Assembly (NCBI GenBank): GCA_050949165.1
Contig: JBMNFF010000009.1
Span: forward strand, 1-64,000
DNA: 64,000 bases
Direction: 5' to 3'
Origin: DAIOXA01 sp050949165
Lineage (GTDB): Bacteria; Bacillota; Proteinivoracia; UBA4975
Shown here: in pieces, positions 59,925 through 64,000 of the stretch
Position numbering within the stretch: the stretch's first letter is position 1
Layout: every line of letters begins with the position of its first letter
The notes under the pieces: generated by a model
What the model was told of the DNA's origin: nothing
Databases searched by the model: none
Seen by the model: the letters and a program-made list of their open reading frames with translations, nothing else
Made by a program: the position numbers and the translations under genes

Positions 59925-60983
59925 TCAGCGCATTCGGCCGGCAACCCGCCAAGTGGAACCGTCGCTGACCTGAACGGCATCGGTCAAATTGATCACAGGG
60001 CAGGCATGGTTGGGGATGATGTCGATTATTTCTCCAATTTCTGGCAAGCCCTCTCCCTCGATGACCCCGTGCTCCTCGGAGAGGCGGGACAAGACCCAAT
60101 TTTCCTTCTCCAGCAAACCGTATCCCTTGACGGCGCCGCCGCCATGAGCCCCTTGATCCAAGGCTAGAACCTTGGCCCCGGCATCAATTATTGCCCTGCG
60201 GGGAGCAGGCCTGCTGATTACAGTACTCCTCACCTTGAGGCTACATTGCTCTGGCCTCGCCACACCCAAGGCCACCTGGGTGGCATCATAAAACACATAA
60301 TTGCCCGGGCGAATTTCCGTAACTCCGGGGACGGAGCCGCCCCAACGAGCTGTGGGAGTTGAACCGATACTGACTTCTTGAACGGCTATGCCCTTGCTGC
60401 GCAGGGATTGGGCTGCCGACACCATCAGCTCGCCTTCCTGCCGACCCACGGTTGCAACAGCTTCGGGGGTCCGGCTGCCGTATGCATGTCCGGCATGGGT
60501 GAGGAGCCCCTTAAATTTCAGGCCGGGCAAGGTTGACAGCCAGCGGACAAAATCCTCCAAACCGCTCCCGGGCAGGAGGCCGCACCGTCCCAAGCCGCTG
60601 TCCACCTTGACCAGGACTGAGGCGCCACCCGGTAAACTTAATTCATTGAGGGCTTTCGCGCCAATCTGCGAGTCTACCAAAAAAGTCAGCTTGCAGCCAT
60701 GTTCTAAGAGATTCCGAGCCCGTTGCAACTTGATGGCGCCGACAAGGGGGTATGCCACCAGGATATCGTCGATTCCGGCAGCAAACATCACTTCCGCCTC
60801 ACCCAACGTCGCCACTGTAATTCCCGCCGCTCCGGCGGCGATTTGCATGCGGGCAATCTCTGGAATCTTATGGGCTTTGACATGGGGGCGAAGTCTGATC
60901 CCCCGGGCAGTTGCAAACTCCGCCATGGCCCTGATATTCTCCTGCAGTTGCGCCAGGTCTATCAATATATATGGAGTGTCCAC
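59925..60983 (-). CDS. D-threonine aldolase/D-serine dehydratase-like PLP enzyme
   Basis: 352 residues with a fold-III (alanine racemase-type) barrel: LRPHVKAHKIPEIARMQ carries the PLP lysine. The C-terminal zinc pair appears in PNHACPV (His and Cys), which is typical of the D-threonine aldolase and D-serine dehydratase group rather than alanine racemase. It likely acts on a D-3-hydroxy amino acid; the substrate is open. GTG 60983 has GAGGGGGAG upstream; GTG 60998 lacks it. Confidence 0.8.
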   Translation of the reverse strand: MDTPYILIDLAQLQENIRAMAEFATARGIRLRPHVKAHKIPEIARMQIAAGAAGITVATLGEAEVMFAAGIDDILVAYPLVGAIKLQRARNLLEHGCKLTFLVDSQIGAKALNELSLPGGASVLVKVDSGLGRCGLLPGSGLEDFVRWLSTLPGLKFKGLLTHAGHAYGSRTPEAVATVGRQEGELMVSAAQSLRSKGIAVQEVSIGSTPTARWGGSVPGVTEIRPGNYVFYDATQVALGVARPEQCSLKVRSTVISRPAPRRAIIDAGAKVLALDQGAHGGGAVKGYGLLEKENWVLSRLSEEHGVIEGEGLPEIGEIIDIIPNHACPVINLTDAVQVSDGSTWRVAGRMR

Positions 60984-61011
60984 CCAACTCCCCCTCACTA
61001 AATTTAGTCTC

Positions 61012-61704
61012 TTAGAGGCCGGATGCCCACTGCACTCCCCAGGCCAGCAAAACCACCAGAGGCAGGGCGGGGAGCAAATTGGCCACCCGGATCTCCTTGA
61101 GTCCCAATATCTTTATGCCTATCCCCATAATCAATATGGCCCCGGTGGCGGTAAGCTGAGCAGAGGCCATGCCGACAGCCTCGGCCAGCAACTGGCTGCC
61201 CAGCGCCAGCAGGCCCTGATAGAGGAGCACCGATATTCCCGATAGTATTACCCCGGGGCCCAAGGTGGAGGCAAAGGCAATGGCGGTAATGCCGTCGATG
61301 GCCGACTTGGCATAGAGAATACCGTGCTCTCCTTCCAGGCCGCCTTGCAGTGCACCCAAAATGGCCATGGGGCCAACACAGTAGATAAGTGTGGTGTAGA
61401 CAAAACCTGAAGCCAGGCTGCCCTTGACCCGTTTGCCCAGACTTGCCTGAATCTTATCCCCCAGGCTTTGCAACCTCCCCTCCAGATCCAGGGCCTCGCC
61501 AATTATCCCGCCCATGACCACCGATAAAATCACCGGGAGCACATGGGGCCCCCAGTCCATAATCATCTCAACTCCCAGGGCAAGCACCACTATTCCCAGG
61601 GCAGAAACCAGGGTGCCCTTGAGCCTTTCTGAAAGCAAGCTTCCAGCCCACCAGCCCAACAATCCGCCTGCAAAGATCGCCAGAGCATTGACCACAGTCC
61701 CCAT
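61012..61704 (-). CDS. DUF554 membrane protein
   Basis: 230 residues with ~7 helices. MGTVVNALAIFAGGLLGWWA at the start and ALGIVVLALGVEMIMD, VVMGGIIGEALDLEGRLQSLG match DUF554 (YdfK-like), a conserved membrane family of unknown transport function. ATG 61704 follows GAGGTGAGG. It begins 8 bp after the cysteine-desulfurase-like gene, with which it is commonly paired near parB in Clostridia. Confidence 0.85.
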   Translation of the reverse strand: MGTVVNALAIFAGGLLGWWAGSLLSERLKGTLVSALGIVVLALGVEMIMDWGPHVLPVILSVVMGGIIGEALDLEGRLQSLGDKIQASLGKRVKGSLASGFVYTTLIYCVGPMAILGALQGGLEGEHGILYAKSAIDGITAIAFASTLGPGVILSGISVLLYQGLLALGSQLLAEAVGMASAQLTATGAILIMGIGIKILGLKEIRVANLLPALPLVVLLAWGVQWASGL

Positions 61705-61712
61705 CACAAGCC

Positions 61713-62849
61713 TCACCTCTCCATCCGGGCGATCTCTTTTAGCGCCGCCAACAGTTCATCGATTTCCGCCTCGGTGTTAAACGGGCCAGGGCTGACCCGC
61801 ACCGTTCCGGTTTTCACAGTGCCCAGGGCTAGGTGGGCCCGGGGGGAGCAGTGGAGGCCACCCCGCAAGCATATTCCGTACTTGTCGTCGAGAATATAGG
61901 CCAGCTCGGTGGAATCCAGGCCAGGGAGGTTAAAAGAGAGCACTCCCACTGAAGGGCCGTTGTCACCGTAGATTATTGCTCCCAACTCCTCCAGCCCTGC
62001 CCTGACCCTTTGCCGCAAGGCCAATTCATGGGCCAGCACCTTGTCCGTTCCCCGTTCTTCCAGATAGGCGACACCGGCGGCCAAGCCGGCGATTCCAGGC
62101 ACATTCAAGGTCCCACTTTCAAACCGGTCGGGCAAGTGCAAAGGTGGCTCGGCAGTCTCTGAGTGGGTCCCAGTCCCCCCGCGAAACAGGGGGCGCAAAT
62201 CGATTCCTTCCCGAATATAGAGGCCGCCCACCCCCTGAGGTCCCAACAAGCTCTTATGCCCGGGGAAGGCGGCAAAATCAACCTCCATTTCTTCCAGGTT
62301 TATCGGCAACACTCCTGCAGTCTGGGATAGGTCAACGCAGACCAGGGCGCCTGCCCTTCTCGCCCTGCCGGCAATTTCCGCCAGCGGATAGACCTGACCC
62401 GTGACATTTGATGCATGGGTGATGGCGACCAGATCCGGGCCCCTCTGTAACTCCTCCGCCAACGTCTCCCAATTAAAGCCCCCCGGTTCCAGGCAATTAA
62501 CGCACCGCACCGCCACGCCATAATTCCCAGCCAAATCTTGCAGGGGGCGCCACAGGGCATTGTGTTCAAGGCCAAGGCTGAGGATTCGCTTGACCCGGGA
62601 GCCCAGGCCATAAATTATTTGATTCAGGCCGGCGGTGGCGCTGGCAGTAAAAATCAGTTGTTTCGAATCTCTGATGCCAAAAAAACGAGCCACAGCCTCC
62701 CTGCTCTGCAAAACCAAGTGGGCAGAATCCCGGGAAAACCTGTGACCTCCCCGCCCCGGATTTGCTGCCCTGCGCAGAGCCTGATCTGTGGCCCGGTATA
62801 CACTTTCCGGTTTAGGCCAACTGGTTGCAGCGTTGTCCAGGTATATCAT
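61713..62849 (-). CDS. Class V aminotransferase / cysteine desulfurase-like protein
   Basis: 378 residues. MIYLDNAATSWPKPESVY and VAITHASNVTGQVYPL are typical, the PLP lysine is in FPGHKSLLGPQGVGGLY, and a candidate sulfur-carrying cysteine is in RGGLHCSPRAHLALGT. It probably releases sulfur from cysteine (or selenium from selenocysteine) for a biosynthetic partner not present here. ATG 62849 has AAGGAGGGTG; the extension to 62945 would cross both parS sites. Confidence 0.85.
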   Translation of the reverse strand: MIYLDNAATSWPKPESVYRATDQALRRAANPGRGGHRFSRDSAHLVLQSREAVARFFGIRDSKQLIFTASATAGLNQIIYGLGSRVKRILSLGLEHNALWRPLQDLAGNYGVAVRCVNCLEPGGFNWETLAEELQRGPDLVAITHASNVTGQVYPLAEIAGRARRAGALVCVDLSQTAGVLPINLEEMEVDFAAFPGHKSLLGPQGVGGLYIREGIDLRPLFRGGTGTHSETAEPPLHLPDRFESGTLNVPGIAGLAAGVAYLEERGTDKVLAHELALRQRVRAGLEELGAIIYGDNGPSVGVLSFNLPGLDSTELAYILDDKYGICLRGGLHCSPRAHLALGTVKTGTVRVSPGPFNTEAEIDELLAALKEIARMER

Positions 62850-62862
62850 GGTCACCCTCCTT

Positions 62863-62878
62863 TGTTTCACGTGAAACA
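62863..62878. other. parS site 1
   Basis: TGTTTCACGTGAAACA, a perfect match to the bacterial centromere parS sequence bound by ParB/Spo0J. It is in the spacer between parB and the desulfurase-like gene. Confidence 0.95.
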
Positions 62879-62888
62879 TCAAAAATGC

Positions 62889-62904
62889 TGTTTCACGTGA
62901 AACA
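62889..62904. other. parS site 2
   Basis: A second perfect parS (TGTTTCACGTGAAACA), 26 bp centre to centre from the first, ending 7 bp before the parB stop. Tandem sites would nucleate ParB loading for segregation and SMC recruitment. Confidence 0.95.
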
Positions 62905-62910
62905 CATTCG

Positions 62911-63729
62911 CTAGGCAAGGATGCTCTGGATAATCCGATTGGCATCCTCGGACGAATAAAATTCTATGATAATCCGCCCCTTGCCATTCTTCTCTTCCAA
63001 ATGCACCCGGGTGCCCAAGCGCTCCATCAGCTGCAGCTGTACCGCTGCATTGTTAGGGTCGTGGCCAGGCTGAGTCCGCTTCTTCCGCACAGCACCTTTG
63101 GCCTTCTCGGCAGCCCTGACCGTCAACCCCTGGCTCAGGATGGCCTCGGCCGCCCGCACCTGTTCAGCTTCCGGCAAGGAAAGGACGGTTCGGGCATGGC
63201 CAGGGGTAAGCCGCCCCTGGGCAACTAAATTCCGCACCGGCGGGGCCAGGTTCAGCAGGCGCATGGCGTTGGCAATGGCGGAGCGGCTCTTGCCTATTCG
63301 AGAAGCCAAAGCCTCTTGAGTGAGATTGAATTCTTCAATCAGCCTCTTATATGCTTCTGCCTCTTCGATTGGATTCAGATCTTCCCGCTGGAGGTTCTCC
63401 ACAAGAGCGATTTCCGCCACTTGGCGATCGCTGAGCTCCAGAATAACGGCGGGTATGGTTGAGAGACCGGCCAGCTTCGCCGCCCGAAACCGACGCTCAC
63501 CGGCAACCAACTGATAATCGCCCTGCCATGGCCGCAAGACGATGGGTTGCAAGAGACCGTGCTGGGCGATGGACTGAGCCAACTCCTCCAAAGCCTGCTG
63601 GTCAAAATTGCGCCGGGGCTGATGAGGATTGGGGACGATCCTGTCCAGGGCAATTTCAGTTGCGCTGCTTTCCTCTTCAGCTCCGGGGATCAGTGCGCCG
63701 AGACCACGCCCCAAACCCCTCTTATTCAT
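62911..63729 (-). CDS. parB: Chromosome partition protein ParB/Spo0J
   Basis: 272 residues: N-terminal RGLGRGLGALIPG, the CTP-binding GERRFRAAKLAGL and ENLQREDLNPIEEA motifs, a central helix-turn-helix (LTQEALASRIGKSRSAIANAMRLL) and a C-terminal dimer domain. It slides as a CTP-fuelled clamp from parS and recruits SMC. The start overlaps the parA stop by 8 bp. The two parS sites lie immediately downstream. Confidence 0.97.
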   Translation of the reverse strand: MNKRGLGRGLGALIPGAEEESSATEIALDRIVPNPHQPRRNFDQQALEELAQSIAQHGLLQPIVLRPWQGDYQLVAGERRFRAAKLAGLSTIPAVILELSDRQVAEIALVENLQREDLNPIEEAEAYKRLIEEFNLTQEALASRIGKSRSAIANAMRLLNLAPPVRNLVAQGRLTPGHARTVLSLPEAEQVRAAEAILSQGLTVRAAEKAKGAVRKKRTQPGHDPNNAAVQLQLMERLGTRVHLEEKNGKGRIIIEFYSSEDANRIIQSILA

Positions 63730-64000
63730 TGGCCAATACCTCTTCCGCTAACAGCATATATGTTTCAGCGCCCTTGGAACGGGGATCGTAATCGAGAATG
63801 GTCTTGCCATGACTGGGAGCTTCGCTGAGGCGAACATTGCGGGGGATGATGGTGTTGTATACCTGACTGCCAAAATAGGCCTTCACTTCCGAGACCACCT
63901 GGGCAGCCAAATTGGTCCGGGAATCATACATGGTCAGCAAGGCGCCTTCCAGGCGCAACCCCTTGTTGAGATGGCGCTGCACCAGTTTGATGGTGTTCAC
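63722..64000 (-). CDS. parA: Chromosome partition ATPase ParA/Soj, C-terminal part
   Basis: Only the last ~92 residues are in the window; the gene continues past 64000. LTMYDSRTNLAAQVVSEVKA and TIIPRNVRLSEAPSHGKTIL are conserved in the C-terminal half of Soj. The deviant Walker A and B motifs would lie beyond the edge. It works with ParB on origin segregation and, in Bacillus, regulates DnaA. Confidence 0.95.
   Translation of the reverse strand: MNTIKLVQRHLNKGLRLEGALLTMYDSRTNLAAQVVSEVKAYFGSQVYNTIIPRNVRLSEAPSHGKTILDYDPRSKGAETYMLLAEEVLANE

Noticed and set aside
1..64000. CRISPR arrays, rRNA genes, prophage structural genes, amino-acid riboswitches or T-boxes
   Set aside because: No regular direct-repeat spacing, rRNA sequence or phage structural gene was seen, and no leader longer than ~300 bp with riboswitch-like features was found; the lysine operon has no lysine-riboswitch leader.

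Overview
The window looks like a replication-origin-proximal segment of a spore-forming, probably anaerobic Bacillota (Clostridia-like) genome. Evidence: soj/spo0J (parA/parB) with two perfect parS sites, the walRK-yycHI-murA-walJ-htrA-rlmH block, rpsF-ssb-rpsR-rplI, a Spo0F with every textbook residue, a YyaC spore protein, and the B. subtilis-like order pyrG-spo0F-fba-tal-glpX-...-tdk-prfA-prmC. Base composition is GC-rich for a firmicute (judged by eye). No species is claimed.

Layout. (1) 1-13.3 kb is an accessory/defence region. It holds a helicase fragment fused back to back with an M20 peptidase fragment, a complete four-gene Wadjet condensin-like anti-plasmid operon (jetABCD, type II-like), a Phd/RelE-type toxin-antitoxin pair whose toxin is frameshifted, a short MITE-like element, a decayed coiled-coil gene, and a Uma2-like nuclease gene whose 5' end is cut by an IS256-family element. 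(2) 13.4-23.8 kb is a conserved housekeeping block (prmC, prfA, DUF1385, tdk, glpX, fsa, fba, spo0F, pyrG). An M23/LysM gene sits where rho-rpmE is expected. (3) 19.7-32.5 kb is a lysine-fermentation system: kdd-kamA-kamB-kamC-kamD-kamE on one side of pyrG-spo0F and kal-kce on the other. It is preceded by a PAS-sigma54 activator whose last codons contain a well-formed -24/-12 promoter aimed at kdd. (4) 32.6-34.8 kb is a polyamine operon (arginine -> agmatine -> putrescine, plus spermidine synthase). (5) 35-44 kb carries a class A PBP, a tiny Cys-rich protein, a DinG helicase with an N-terminal RadC/JAMM domain, BON and J-domain proteins, rlmH, a CxxH/CxxC protein, htrA and walJ. (6) 44-52 kb is murA, yycI, yycH, walK, walR, a secreted metallopeptidase and an M23/LysM peptidase. 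(7) 52.4-55 kb is five tRNA genes and the rpsF-ssb-rpsR-rplI operon with a possible S6:S18 leader. (8) 55-64 kb has membrane proteins, yyaC, bactofilin, a third M23 peptidase, DUF4446, a fold-III PLP enzyme, DUF554, a cysteine-desulfurase-like enzyme, parS sites, parB and the end of parA.

How it fits together. Lysine is converted by KamA, KamDE (maintained by KamBC), Kdd, Kce and Kal to crotonyl-CoA, acetoacetate and ammonia, probably under sigma54 control, while pyrG and spo0F keep their own sigmaA-like and sigmaH-like promoters inside the cluster. The Wadjet operon, TA remnant, IS and rearrangement breakpoints make the left 13 kb the only clearly accessory part. The strongest leads are the interleaved lysine/sporulation arrangement with its embedded sigma54 promoter, the JAMM-DinG fusion, the 40-residue six-cysteine protein, and the repeat-interrupted Wadjet operon. 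Nothing here was checked against a database; family names come from recalled motifs and gene order.
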